DNA of 64,000 bases from Trichosphaerium sp. ATCC 40318 (Eukaryota > Discosea > Flabellinia > Trichosidae): contig JALMLS010000256.1 of NCBI GenBank assembly GCA_038496445.1, positions 1-64,000 on the forward strand. Direction: 5' to 3'. The position numbers were made by a program, and so were the translations under genes. Positions 11,908-24,739 of the stretch are shown one piece after another; the stretch's first letter is position 1, and each line of letters opens with the position of its first letter. The notes under the pieces were generated by a model. It saw only the letters and a list, made by a program, of their open reading frames with translations, was not told the origin of the DNA and did not search any database.

Positions 11908-12548
11908 ATGTAGGTAGAGTTATATGTCGTGTATTATGCATTGGCAAGTGTTTTGACGTAATAGGAGTACTTGAATCTTTTTCACTCCTCTTCCTAATTT
12001 TGGCTCAATAGTACCAAACTTTAACTCATAAAAATAGTAGACATTTTTACGTTTTGTTTATCCTTGAAAATACTTAGAATTCTCTTCTACAATGTGTCTC
12101 TAAAATAACTTCACCCCACAATGCTCTTCTCTCGCATTGATACTTTTTGCTTGTTATAATGTAAATCTTGGTCTTGTAAGTTAACGCTCATCCCTGTCTA
12201 CTGATTTTACTAGTCCATAGCTCATGTAGCGGTTATGAGTGTGTTAGAATCGCGAAAAACACCAGAAAGCAAGTTAGCTGCACATTTACTGAACGGAACA
12301 CAAACTTGCTGTTTTGCACGGCCATTGTGATCTCGTCTGTAGTTTTTGGCGTTTTAAAGCGATCATTGCTCAATTCATTAGAAAAAAAACTTGGTAAGGT
12401 CTGGCTTTCAATCCTACCTGACACTTTGCAACCAAAGTTGGTACTATTGAGCCAAAATTAGGAAGAGGAGTGAAAAAGATTCAAGTACTCCTATTACGTC
12501 AAAACACTTGCCAATGCATAATACACGACATATAACTCTACCTACATC
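11908..12548. repeat. Long inverted repeat, arms about 115 bp
   Basis: The segment 11908-12022 (gatgtaggtagagttatatg...) is the reverse complement of 12433-12548 (...ctctacctacatc). The match is essentially perfect over about 110 bp, apart from one inserted A near the inner end. A weaker extension on both outer sides includes a T-rich stretch joined to TCAC[AG]TGA (11881-11900 and 12558-12580). The spacer is about 410 bp and has no convincing gene. This fits a foldback or MITE-like element, or a hairpin-RNA source. Confidence 0.85.
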
Positions 12549-14547
12549 GCGGTTAGTATCACGTGATAAAAAAAAACTCTTTACTTTCGCAGTATCAAGA
12601 AACTCTATGTATTCTTATACAGGCGTGTTTCCCATAGCAAGGTTAGAAGTCGTTTTAGCACAAAACTTTTTGCGTTTTAAACTTATTTTCCGGTTAAGTT
12701 CACCCTTAAGTGATCTGCTGACACATATTTCACAAACCATTCCAACGAAACTACCAAATGCCCAACAAAACCCCCCTCCGTAACTATTCCAACAAACTAC
12801 CCAAACACGCACCAAAAGATGGAACAACAGAGCGTCGTCACAACAGTACTGAACCAAGTGTCACAAGTAGCTCGGATGGGGTATGTTTATTTTAACGCAT
12901 TTAATTTGATTTTTGAATTCTGGGCGTTAACTTTTCTGTTGTTTGCTTTGCCTAACATAATATTAGAGCCCGAGTGTGCACTCTTATCGTGAGAGCCACT
13001 GACCTGTTGGGGGCCTTATGGAGGTTAATTCATACCTCTGGCTTGTACAAGACTGCATGTCAAATACTGCCAAAACTTTAACGCTGTAATTCAGTGATCC
13101 AAAACTTCAACTCTGTAATTCAGTAGCGAAGATGAATATATGTGTCGCAAAGCGACACGTATATTAAACGTATTTCTCATTTTAACCATGGAAAATACGT
13201 TTGATAAACGTGTCCACAGCGATGTCTACAGCGATACGACGTTTTCACCAATTGTTACGAATTCACTTCAGTGAACCTTGCTGTCCGTGCTACAAAATCA
13301 CGTCATCAAGACCCTTCACCGGTGAACCTGCCTGAGCGGGTGAAGATGTGGCTTGTAACTCTAAGTGAGATAAACTTAATAAATATAACTTTAACCTTTA
13401 ACAAGAGTTACAAGGTACCTCTTTACACAATGGAAAATAAGTACCAAATACAAGAGTTGAAAGCCACATTAGTGTTCGTTTTGTTTCAAATAATTGTCAA
13501 AGTTTTTCTTTTTTTTTTCTTTTTTTTATCACGTGTTCTGGAAAATCCATTAAATCAACATGTAAGTATATGAAGTTGTGTACACTATCAAACTCAATGT
13601 ACATTAGAAAGCAAGGTTTCTAATAGGAACATGCGTGTATTTTGGTGCTAAAAGTGTTCGTATTGAAACTTGACAAACTTCAAACATGTTTGTCAATTAG
13701 GTACTTGGGTCAATTTCGTGTTGTCAAATGTAAATGGCCAACGTGTATTGAAGAAGACTTGACATACCAAGATTATATTGACGCAATGCTATCAGCATCA
13801 ATTTAATAAATATCACGTGCGTTTTTAGTATTTGAATGTCCTGATCTTGAACTTTTAAACGTAGCTTAACATCAACATAAAAAGTGGTTAGATTGTACTG
13901 ACATTGACAATAGGACGCTTTGGAGGCGGAAAGCTTAGTCTTTGGTGGATCTGGTGTAGCCACGCGAGCCTATTTATTCTACATTTAGGCACTTGTGCGA
14001 TTAAAGAAAAAGGAAAAGAAAAAGAAAAATGGCCATGTGATGAAGTTTACAATATATTAAATCAACACCCGCTTGATGTGTCGGTGTACACAGATTGATC
14101 CGTCTCCCTTGAGTGTATTTACAAAACCGAGGTATTTGTTAGGATTACTTTTGTTTTGATTGATTACGTACATATGCTACAACCTTGCCCTGGTAGCATT
14201 TATTTAAGCTTCAATTGTTTGACGTCAAGCTCCATACAGGTGTAATGTAGTTTGATTGAATTTGGGAAGGGATGTTTATTATATTATCAGATGGCATTCA
14301 AGGCGCAAGGGGTTTTGATTGTTTACTACTCGCCGTTGTTTGATCTACCGTACCTGACTTTCTTTTCTCAGTCTTGTCTAGTTAAACCAAACGCCAGAAA
14401 TGTGTCACATATTCATTCAAGTCAAACTTCGGGACTATCTAGCGCAACTATTTCGTAACAAAACTACCCTGTAAAGCCTCACGTGATGATAAAAAGGAAG
14501 GTAACCACAAAAAAGCAAACGTATGTTTAAAATAGGTCTATTTACGC
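12549..14547. other. Gene-poor stretch upstream of the LRR gene
   Basis: Only short frames occur (for example 13271-13573 plus and 13724-13963 minus), none with recognisable motifs. A T-rich tract followed by TTTATCACGTG (13500-13534) resembles the outer flank of the inverted repeat at 11.9 kb, suggesting a related repeat end. A palindromic TGTCGCAAAGCGACA lies at about 13141-13155. Confidence 0.4.
13072..13126. repeat. Two-copy short tandem repeat
   Basis: AAAACTTTAACGCTGTAATTC at about 13072 is followed by AAAACTTCAACTCTGTAATTC about 30 bp later. The copies differ at two positions. No coding context. Confidence 0.6.
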
Positions 14548-15729
14548 ATGCTAACTCACTGTAGTGTTAAGAAAAGCGTTTTAGGACTCCTGATAGATAT
14601 TTTAGCGCATATTTATCAAAAAACGATAGCAATGATTACGTCTTGGCAAACACGTGGCCTAGACCTCCTGACTGAGGTTTTAGCATATATTTTGCTTAAA
14701 ACGACGAAACCAAGGATTACGCCTTGCCAAACAAGTGACCTTTTAGACCTCCCGACTGAGATTTTAGCATATATTTTGCTCAAAACGACGAAAGCAAGGA
14801 TTGCAGCATGCCAGACATGTCATCGCCTTGCTTCTATCGTTCACGACATTATCGGATATGATAGTGTTTGTATTTCAAGACCCTCTCAAGCTCTAGTGGC
14901 TATACAATATTCAAGTACTCTCCAACACTCAAGAATCAAACTTTTTGGAACCTCCATTTCTGATGTGGTTGCCAGAGCATTTACTGGAGTGACTGAAATT
15001 GAGCTCTTTGACACCAATATAACAAATGAAGGCCTAAAGTCATTTGCTGGCATACACACAATTACTATTAGTAAATGTCACAGTATAACAGATGAAGGTA
15101 TCAAGGTACTTGCTGGAGTACATTCAATTAATATTGCAGGTTGCGATATAACAGATGAAGGCCTCAAGGCACTTTCTGGAGTACATACAATTAATCTTAG
15201 AAAGTGTCACAATATCACAGATGAAGGGTTAAAAGCACTCTCTGGAGTACATTCAATTGATCTTGTATGGTGTTGGCTAATAACAGATGAAGGGTTAAAA
15301 GCACTTACTGGAGTACATACAATTAATCTTGCAGGTTGCGATATAACAGATGAAGGCCTCAAGGCACTTTCTGGAGTACATACAATTAATCTTGCAGGTT
15401 GCGATATAACAGATGAAGGCCTCAAGGCACTTTCTGGAGTACATACAATTAATCTTAGAAGGTGTCGCAGTATCACAGATGAAGGGTTAAAAGCACTCTC
15501 TGGAGTACATTCAATTGATCTTGCATGGTGTCGGCTAATAACAGATGAAGGGTTAAAAGCACTCTCTGGAGTACATTCAATTGATCTTACATGCTGTTGG
15601 CTAATAACAGATGAAGGGTTAAAAGCACTTACTGGAGTACATACAATTAATCTTGTAGGTTGCCGTATAACAGATGAAGGCCTCAAGGCACTTCCTGGAG
15701 TACATTCAATTAATTGTTTTAAAGTCTAG
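14548..15729 (+). CDS. F-box-like / leucine-rich-repeat protein, single exon
   Basis: An uninterrupted 393-codon frame starts at ATG 14548. The N-terminal part contains three tandem versions of an F-box-like helix pair; the third is the most complete (LLDLPTEILAYILLKTTKAR, then CHRLASIVHDIIGYDSVCIS). After a short strand-rich spacer come eleven LRRs of 21 or 22 residues, consensus ITDEGLKALSGVHTINLAGC, of the cysteine-containing (AMN1/FBXL) type. Later repeats are nearly identical to each other even at the DNA level. F-box/LRR proteins are usually substrate receptors of SCF ubiquitin ligases, the LRRs binding the target; that role is inferred. It has no introns, unlike almost every other gene here, which suggests a retrocopy or a fast-evolving lineage-specific family. 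A related LRR fragment lies near 55.3 kb. Confidence 0.8.
   Translation: MLTHCSVKKSVLGLLIDILAHIYQKTIAMITSWQTRGLDLLTEVLAYILLKTTKPRITPCQTSDLLDLPTEILAYILLKTTKARIAACQTCHRLASIVHDIIGYDSVCISRPSQALVAIQYSSTLQHSRIKLFGTSISDVVARAFTGVTEIELFDTNITNEGLKSFAGIHTITISKCHSITDEGIKVLAGVHSINIAGCDITDEGLKALSGVHTINLRKCHNITDEGLKALSGVHSIDLVWCWLITDEGLKALTGVHTINLAGCDITDEGLKALSGVHTINLAGCDITDEGLKALSGVHTINLRRCRSITDEGLKALSGVHSIDLAWCRLITDEGLKALSGVHSIDLTCCWLITDEGLKALTGVHTINLVGCRITDEGLKALPGVHSINCFKV
15022..15718 (+). repeat. Homogenised 63/66-bp LRR-coding tandem repeats
   Basis: The DNA unit ataacagatgaaggcctcaa / ggcactttctggagtacata recurs eleven times with unit lengths of 63 or 66 bp. Two adjacent 63-bp units (about 15340-15465) are identical or nearly so. 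The pattern indicates recent unequal exchange or gene conversion inside the coding region. Confidence 0.85.
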
Positions 15730-16309
15730 GCTATACAAGGACAGCTCACCAAGCCAACGATTACAAGCAATTATTTGCATACAAGATACATAGTTCCTTC
15801 GATCGCCAACAGAGCACCAAAAACGTGAAGCTACGAACTTCCGCCCAAAATGTTAAAAGGGATTTGAACCCTTCCCATCCTTTCCACCTGAATGTTAGGG
15901 AGAAAACCAACTCCCAGTTGACCGGGCAAGTCAAATGGTAATTGTAAGGTTGTAGCGATAAATGTAAGTTTTGTTGAATATGTGTTGAATCTGTTTCCAT
16001 GTGTCATCGAGCTCATCTTTAATTACTTTTCTATGAACTGATATTGGCAACAGACCTTTCGAATGTGTAGCATTGTTATAAAGCTTCCATGTCCATTTGA
16101 TCAGGATAGCCATAGCCACCTGGCCATACAAGCTTAAGGAAGGCAATTTGTGAAGTGTCAGAATTATAAGGGAAAGCTAACTGTAACGACTTGACCGTCA
16201 GACGAACAAACAATTAAACATCTTTATCTATCGTGTCATAGTGTTTGTTTGTGAACTATAATTAACTCTGTGTTCTACATCAAGCTGACATAAATGACAA
16301 TACAACCCT
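15730..16309. other. Unassigned stretch, possible minus-strand exons
   Basis: The minus strand carries two adjoining open frames that might be spliced: 15931-16146 (GQVAMAILIKWTWKLYNNAT) and, after a shift, about 15837-15940 (GQLGVGFLPNIQVERMGRVQ) ending at a stop. Both look protein-like, but I do not recognise a family and no start context was found. It may be an old fragment. Confidence 0.3.
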
Positions 16310-16935
16310 TGCATCTTTCACAATGTTTGGTGAGCCGTTATTTACAGCGAGTCAACCCCGTTCGATAATTAACCTTGTATCTCTTGGAAACAACACAACA
16401 ATAGCATCAGCTGATCTCACTACATGGTTAGTGTGCAAACACAACAGGTGTGTATATTTGCGAAAGAACAAAACATGGGCTTCCCAGAGTCAGCACTAGA
16501 AGGCTCTTATCGAACATTCCAGCCCATTCATAACATTTGTAGGTGGGAACCAGATTATTTTCACTGGCTCCTCATTTAGTGTTTTGGCAGCTAACCCTGC
16601 AAACGAAAACAATGTTTGGATTTCAGACTGCCTAATGTTAATTGATTTTATGGTAAATAGAGTAGCACCTACAACAACCACCTGTATCACCCACCGTGTT
16701 TTCAACTCCAACGAGTGTTCCAACTCAAGAGTCAACAAGTGTGCCTACTGAAGCACCAACACGTGCTAATAGTCAGTGCTTGTCACAAAATGATACCAAT
16801 TGTTGTGGTGGGTTTACCTCGGATGTACAGACTGCTGTATGCGTTGATGATGTATGGTCAGTAACGACATCATATTTAATACCTCCTATGCTTATATTAT
16901 CTTCGTCTCTGATCATACAAGGTAAATTATAGTGA
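16310..16935 (+). pseudogene. Surface-protein family paralogue fragment
   Basis: The segment has clear family exons without the signal-peptide, propeller and TM exons. It reads TMFGEPLFTASQPRSIINLV then SLGNNTTIASADLTTW (16320-16430), FSVLAANPANENNVWIS (16577-16630), a stalk TPTSVPTQESTSVPTEAPT (about 16705), then CLSQNDTNCCGGFTSDVQTA and LIPPMLILSSSLIIQG ending at a GT donor near 16921. The stalk lies in a different frame from the preceding exon (which runs into a stop near 16750), so at least one frameshift is present. No downstream NLTW or transmembrane exon was found before the convergent protease gene. Confidence 0.7.
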
Positions 16936-17272
16936 TCTTGCAAGCCAAGTTGGCGAGAACTTGAAAATTATCGATATTGATAGACACAGTTGGTAATTGG
17001 CTGACAGGGAATATGAAACGCTCATTACAAGTTGATGACTTGACCGTTAGGGAGCTCATAGGGACGTTCTCAATAACTGTAATGTTCTCTAGCATGGAAA
17101 CAGCAAAATCAGGCGGTGATCTATATCTGGTCACCAAAGACAACTTGGTCAGACCGTAAGTTGTAGGCACCAAAGCGTAATGATATTACAACAGTAACAC
17201 CCAAATTCGTAGCTCTACACAATCGACACTGTTGGTTCAATGTACAATCAGAAGAGAATGCAATTTGGTTTA
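16936..17272. other. Intergenic, no assigned gene
   Basis: Overlapping open frames exist on both strands (16913-17173 minus; 16977-17159 plus) but neither matches the missing C-terminal exons of the surface-protein family, and I recognise no other domain. Confidence 0.4.
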
Positions 17273-19240
<1,968 letters not shown>

Positions 19241-19596
19241 TGTTGATAATGCTTCACTATACACAAACGTTGATTAAGTGACAGTATCAAGTCCACTAAT
19301 TGTCCGCACAAACGTCAAATAAAAAAGTTGCACTTGTTTTTCTAAACACCACAATGACGTAAGCCGGTTAAAAAGTCTTTGAATGTAAATCACTACTCTA
19401 GAGTAGTAGCAAAAGTATCTATCTTTGTCCATAAGGTTATCATATATTTGTTGTGCTGATTGGCTAAACCCAACTAAATTAATAAATCACGTGGTTTTTT
19501 TTTCTTTAATTGGTGCGTGGTAATGTCAAAAAATCATTTTGCTTTTAATTTTTTATTTTCTTTGAATTACACGTTACATTCTAATCTCTTTGACCT

Positions 19597-20902
19597 CTAC
19601 TTCTTTTGTTTGGTACCTTTTGATTTACCAGGCTCTATTGAAGGTTGTTAATACAATAAAGTCACAATAATAATACAAATGAAGAATATAACAAGACACA
19701 AACAAGATGACTTTCTACTTACTTTTTTTTGATGTTTTTTTAGCTGCCTTATCAGCCTCTTTAGCAGCATAAGCTTCTGGGTAATCCTTCTTCCATTGCT
19801 CCATTTCTTCTTCATAACGCTTTTTGGCTTCTTCAACCTTATTAATGTATGGTTCTTTCTCAGCTAAACCAAAACTTGAGTTCATTCACTGAAAAAGTAG
19901 AGTTGACTTCTGAGAACTTACCGTCTGATAGCGCTCTCCATTTAGCTCCAAGATGAGAAGCAATCTCTTTTACCTTTAGATCAGGGTTCTCTTCAGCGAC
20001 TTTAGCGCGGTTTTCTCCCATGTAGATAAAGTAGGCAGTAAGTGGCCTCTTTGGTTCTCCTTCGTATACTGTTTTCTTTTTCTTTGTTGTACGCTTCTGT
20101 GCCTTTGCTTTCGCAGTTTTAGACTTTTTCTTTGGCGCTTCGTTATCATCTGAAGCCCTCTTTCTCTTCTTTGGAGATTCTAAATCAAAGAGAGGATCAG
20201 AGGAGACCCAGGATGGATTTTACAAAAAAAATACCAATCGCGTAGATGCGTCATTTTTAAAGTGAGATGTTCAAAAACTTTTGGTGATGTTCACGAGTAG
20301 CCTGTATTTGTATTTGGCGTATTTTATGCTTTTTACGCAATGAAATAGTATTGCTATGGCGTCTGTACCTTTTGTTGATGATTTTGTTCTGCTTGTTGGT
20401 GGCTCTATTATGTACTCCGCTTCATCAGCTTTAGCCTCGTCTTCTATGCACCTAGCGAAGTGTACGTTAAAAGCTCGATTTGAAACCCAAAAAAAAATCC
20501 CATCAATTGGCCGTACCTTTCAATCCATTCATAGCTCACTATGTACTCTATATCCTTCTCCTTGTAATTATTGTACGAAGCACTCCTTACGTTTTCGGAG
20601 AGTGCTACATGCGTAAATTCTCCAGCACTCTTCTTGGCCGTTTTAAAGACCTTTTGAGGATTGTGAGCATGTAACGGGCAAAAAAAAAAGGTCTTTTTAC
20701 GTGACATGTTGATCAAATGATCATAGTATGCACGTACTTCGCAACCAAGCGATTCTAGATCCTCGCTATATTGCTTGTATTTATCCGCGCCTGTAATAAC
20801 AACACGGAGACCTTCAAGTGGTTGTGACATGGCTGAGCTTTGGATGTCGTTTGAGAAACGTTGGATTTGCTTTGACACAGAGATTTTTTGAAATGTCAAC
20901 AT
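19597..20902 (-). CDS. BRCT-domain and HMG-box protein
   Basis: The ATG at 20902 (or internal ATG 20830, MSQPLEG) starts a BRCT domain: LEGLRVVITGADKYKQYSED, GEFTHVALSENVRS and YIVSYEWIERCIED, with the final Trp conserved. The exon ending SSTK at about 20371 splices in phase 1 to ESPKKRKRASDDNEAPKKKS (about 20181). A lysine-rich linker leads to one HMG box: PKRPLTAYFIYMGENRAKVA, LKVKEIASHLGAKWRALSD, EKEPYINKVEEAKKRYEEEM. The tail ends GKSKGTKQKK at 19597. The HMG part alone has no start codon and the BRCT part alone has no clean end, and the phases fit, so one gene is the simplest reading. BRCT modules bind phosphopeptides in DNA repair and HMGB-type boxes bend DNA, so a chromatin or repair role is likely. 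The basic N-terminus could also be a mitochondrial presequence. Confidence 0.75.
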
Positions 20903-21084
20903 TTTTCACCCCAACTTAAAAATGCGGTGCTGTAAGTCCACTCTCACTCGGATTGGGGTGACAACATCACTTACACCCTTCTAGATGACTTAATTTGTAC
21001 TCCTCAAGGAACGCTGCATCAGAATCGCTAGTGGAAATTTGTCATTGGATACACAACATTTGAAGAGTTTTTTCAAAGACTTAT

Positions 21085-24000
21085 TTAATTTACAGTAAGG
21101 TTGATTCTTTTGACAGTGAGTACAGACTTATATTCAAAAACCAAGTTTCTAATGAGTTGCCTGTAGTAAAGCGCATTTAGCAACAATGAAATAAACAATT
21201 CTACGCAGTCTAGACGTACCTAAAAAAAGGTGCTTCCTTTGGATTTTCAACAAAAGGTTCGAATTGATCAAGATTTTCCCAAAGTTTTAGTTTGAGAGTG
21301 TTATAATTATCGCTTATGATCTCTGTAACCTAAAAGAAAAACTCGTAAATTAAAGGGAAGATATAAACAAATTCTTTACCTTTGCTGGTGTAGTAACTTC
21401 GCCTGGATGTTCCTGAGACCATGCCTTAATTTTCCTTGTGAAATGTTCTAATATTTTACGAATATTTGAAAAGTCACTAGCTAGAGCTGTGTCCTTCAAC
21501 TGGTCAACTAAAGGATCGATTGTATCAGTAAAATTGAGTAATATAACATAGAAAAAAACAATATTTAAAACAAGTACTTCATACAAAGAGAACAAGCACG
21601 TGCAAAATGATGAAATAAAAACGATTGGTGAGAAGAATTGTTTTAACGTACTGCTCTTTTGAAACTCTTGGAGCTCATTGCAGTTATGCATAATCTCATA
21701 GTATAATGCATCATAATCGGACAGATAAGGCAAGAAAGTATCTCCAAATGTAATGAAAATGTTAAATATATTTACAATCTAAACAAGTAAAGTAAGAAAA
21801 AACCAAGACAACAAACTTTTCCAAGAAAAATACGTGACATTAACTGTCAAATGTCAAAGAAACACTCAAAAAAGTGTCACAATGTGTCACATGTCTCATG
21901 TCAAAACAAGAAATTTTCAACAAAAAAAAAAGAAGTAAAGGTCAAGAACGTCTACTAACCTTACGGCACAAGCCAACAATTTCAGGATTTTCAAGCAAAG
22001 CATCAGTTGAAACGAATTTTAAGACACGAAGCAAAGTAAGCCATAATTCACGCCAAGGATAATCTAATCGTTGTCTGAACCTCTTCTCATAGCTTAAAAT
22101 ACGTTGTAGAACATCAATTGCCAAACTAAAAGCAAAGCACAAACAGTTAGCTATAACCCTTTCAAAAAGACGTAAAGATTGCACACGCACCAATATAGCT
22201 CTACGGGGAATTTCCGTTTCATGTTATGCTTGATAAATCCGAGAATAACATCAACTACACCACACATTGTAGGGCGTTCTTTTTGAGTCACCAAACGCTA
22301 AATATTGTAAGTTTTATTGAAAGAAAACAAAGTAATAAAAAAAAGGTTACTGGTGACATACTCCGCTTTTTAATAGTGTTGTTTCAATTAAAAGACTATC
22401 ATCGTGGAACAGTTGATTTATAAAGTCTTTTTCTGTTAATACAATGTATATAATCAAAGCTAATTTCCCATAACTCTGTTGCCTAGAAAAAGATAAAGTA
22501 AACAAGCATGCCAACAAATAAAAATAAAGTCTATCAAGGAGATCTATACCTATAGTCATTCACGTTTGCAAGTAAATGTGATGTCAACGTAAAAAACGAA
22601 GGGAATAAATCCGATACAACAAGTGTTTCCTCCTCTTGAGTAGGTGCAACATCTATAAAAAGAAGAAAAAAATAAGCAAAACCCACTGTCTTCTTCTTTC
22701 GCAAATTTTTTAGAAACGCACTATAAATCTTAGATGGGTCTACTGTATTCACGTTTTTATTTGCAGAGTCTAAAACATTTCACGGTTAGCACAAACACAG
22801 CAAAAAAAATCATAATAAAAAGAAATGAACTCACTTTTGTCTGATTTCTCTGAGAACAGCACACGTAGGAACTCCTCATTGTTACTAACCAATTCATATA
22901 ATCCTAGAAGCATGCCACCTTGATTTTCGAAACTAAAAACTCAGCATCAGCAGGCTAGAGGCGACAAAACAAAAAAAAAGAAAATAAAATATCAGTAAAA
23001 GGGTAAAACAAACTTCTTTACGCACCTCTCTTGAGCTTTTTGCTCAGGCTTAGCCCAAAATAACGAAGTTATAAATGAGTATTTATAATTCTTCTCTTCA
23101 AGGACATGTTGATAAATCCTACAGACAGTGTTAAGCAAACAAAGTAACAACCAAACAACAAGAAGAACATAAAGAAAAAAAGAAAACAATTAATCGTACA
23201 ACGTCATTTCTTTGCAAGTACGTTCCATCGTCTTTGCCATAGCCCTTAGTGTATTTTCTCTTCGTAAACGCTTCAGTTCCGTTTGATAAACATTCTTAGT
23301 CTCGTATTTTTGATAATTCGTTAAAACTACTAAAAGAAACACAGCGTTGAAAGTCATAACTGATTCTTCGGCTAATGAGCAAATCTACAAAAATAAAATC
23401 GTCAATATAAAAACCTTACAAGCTAGTTGAAATAAATAAACGTCATTGAAATGCGCTTTAATGGTTTTTGTAGAATGGTTTTGGTGGAAAGTTTTTTTCT
23501 TGTTTATGCGTCATCAATTAGGAGTAGGAGACGTTGTACGTTACATTGCAAGGTTAGTACACGCCATAAAAAACCATTTTGTCTGTAAAAAAATAAAAAA
23601 AGATACACGTACAGATGTCAATGTGTCAAACAGCTCTGGTGTCATTATGTACTCAATAAGCGCATTTTGATTAATATTATCCATAGCAGTTACAAATATT
23701 GTTAGTAGATTAAGTGCATTCTCCTTTAAAGAAACTAACAGAAACCATTAACAAACAACCAAGCCAAAAAAAAAAAAAAAACGTAAAAGAAAATCAAATT
23801 GTGGCTACGTACTTTCACCATTTCCTAAACAAATGCCCTGAACACATTCCACAAGCTCAGAAAAAAATGATTCTGCATTATCAGCGCCACAGACGAGATT
23901 AATAACGTTCAAGTTGAAACTCTCATATTTTTTACGAAACATGCCACGTAGAAGAACACTCAAAGTCTAGGCACTGTAAAGATAATACCACATGCAGGGC

Positions 24001-24578
24001 ATGATTAATAAGAAAAAAAAAACGTACTTCCAGAGCGTGGGCGACACGAAAAGAGTTTCATTTTGTAGACAGCGTAAGCAGTGCTTAAATATTATGTTGA
24101 GGTTGCGCTAAAAGAATTAGCAACAGAACGCATTTATGACATTTTGGTGGAAGAAACAAGGAAATTCGTTACAATTAGTGTATGTAACAAGATGCAGCAT
24201 TGACAAACTCAAAACGGTGAGAATAAATTGTTCCCACCCTTTCTGTTATGTCAAAGAGTCTAGAAAAAGTGTACAAGTAATATTTGACGTGCCCGTAACG
24301 TAAGTAACTTATCTTCACTACTTAGAAGCACAAAGCGCTCGATCATTGGTATATTAACTTTAAGCAGTAAGACTTCATCCCAGAACTCTGGGTTTCGTTC
24401 AATTGATCTCCCTACGCAAGGGTGTTACCCTGAGGTGGTTTCTTTGCGGTCTAAATTATCTTGAAGTTCGTACTGCAAACGCTGCTTCGTAAATAGCCTG
24501 AAACTTTGTTTTACGTTGCGCAGGTGACGCCACTTGCTGTTCTTTAGGTCCCAACAAACTTTGAAGCGGTGAGTCCAT
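21085..24578 (-). CDS. ARMH3: ARMH3 (C10orf76) homologue, armadillo-like helical protein
   Basis: The start is taken at ATG 24578 (MDSPLQSLLG). The first exons read KFQAIYEAAF / GRSIERNPEFWDEVLLLKVN, matching the conserved FWDE-LFLLKVN motif of the ARMH3/DUF1741 family. Numerous helical exons follow, for example KENALNLLTIFVTAMDNINQ (about 23700), and near the end EIISDNYNTLKLKLWENLDQ and EPFVENPKEAPFF, which match the conserved C-terminal signature of the family (NNYDTL-LKL...LDQ...KEA-FF). The last exon ends near 21085. In animals this protein sits at the Golgi and binds PI4KB and GBF1; the same role is inferred. About 17 introns, several with long A/T runs. An upstream open extension to 24725 exists but is not favoured. 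Confidence 0.8.
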
Positions 24579-24739
24579 ATTGCCGTTATTTCTACAATAT
24601 ACTTCCTGTAGAACACCAATTGTTTCTTCAAAAACTAGCCACGTGGTTTTTTTCGGAACTGTGGGAAAACAAACCAAAATCTCGTTGTTTTGACTTTTTT
24701 GTTCCTGTTGATTTTTAAGTGTCAAAAGCCGTTAATAAA
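24579..24739. promoter_or_regulatory. Bidirectional intergenic promoter region
   Basis: Only 161 bp separate the divergent ARMH3 (-) and SDR (+) start codons, so both promoters must lie here or overlap the coding ends. A CACGTG palindrome (24640-24645) followed by a T-run is present. No TATA box is evident. Confidence 0.45.

Noticed and set aside
12615-12857. 80-codon minus-strand frame with Gly/Cys/Trp-rich sequence
   Set aside because: It has no family resemblance and overlaps the outer flank of the inverted repeat.
13141-13155. TGTCGCAAAGCGACA palindrome as a possible operator or origin
   Set aside because: It is a single short hairpin in gene-poor eukaryotic DNA with no supporting context.
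15207-15686. 159-codon repetitive minus-strand frame
   Set aside because: It is the antisense of the LRR repeats in the F-box/LRR gene.
14548-15729. Tandem repeats as a satellite or CRISPR array
   Set aside because: The repeats are multiples of three, in one open frame, and encode canonical cysteine-containing LRRs.
15857-15873. tRNA-like T-arm on the minus strand (AAGGG-TTCAAAT-CCCTT)
   Set aside because: The 17-nt arm is perfect, but the 7 nt that should form the acceptor stem have no partner at the right distance upstream and no proper D-arm or anticodon arm can be drawn.
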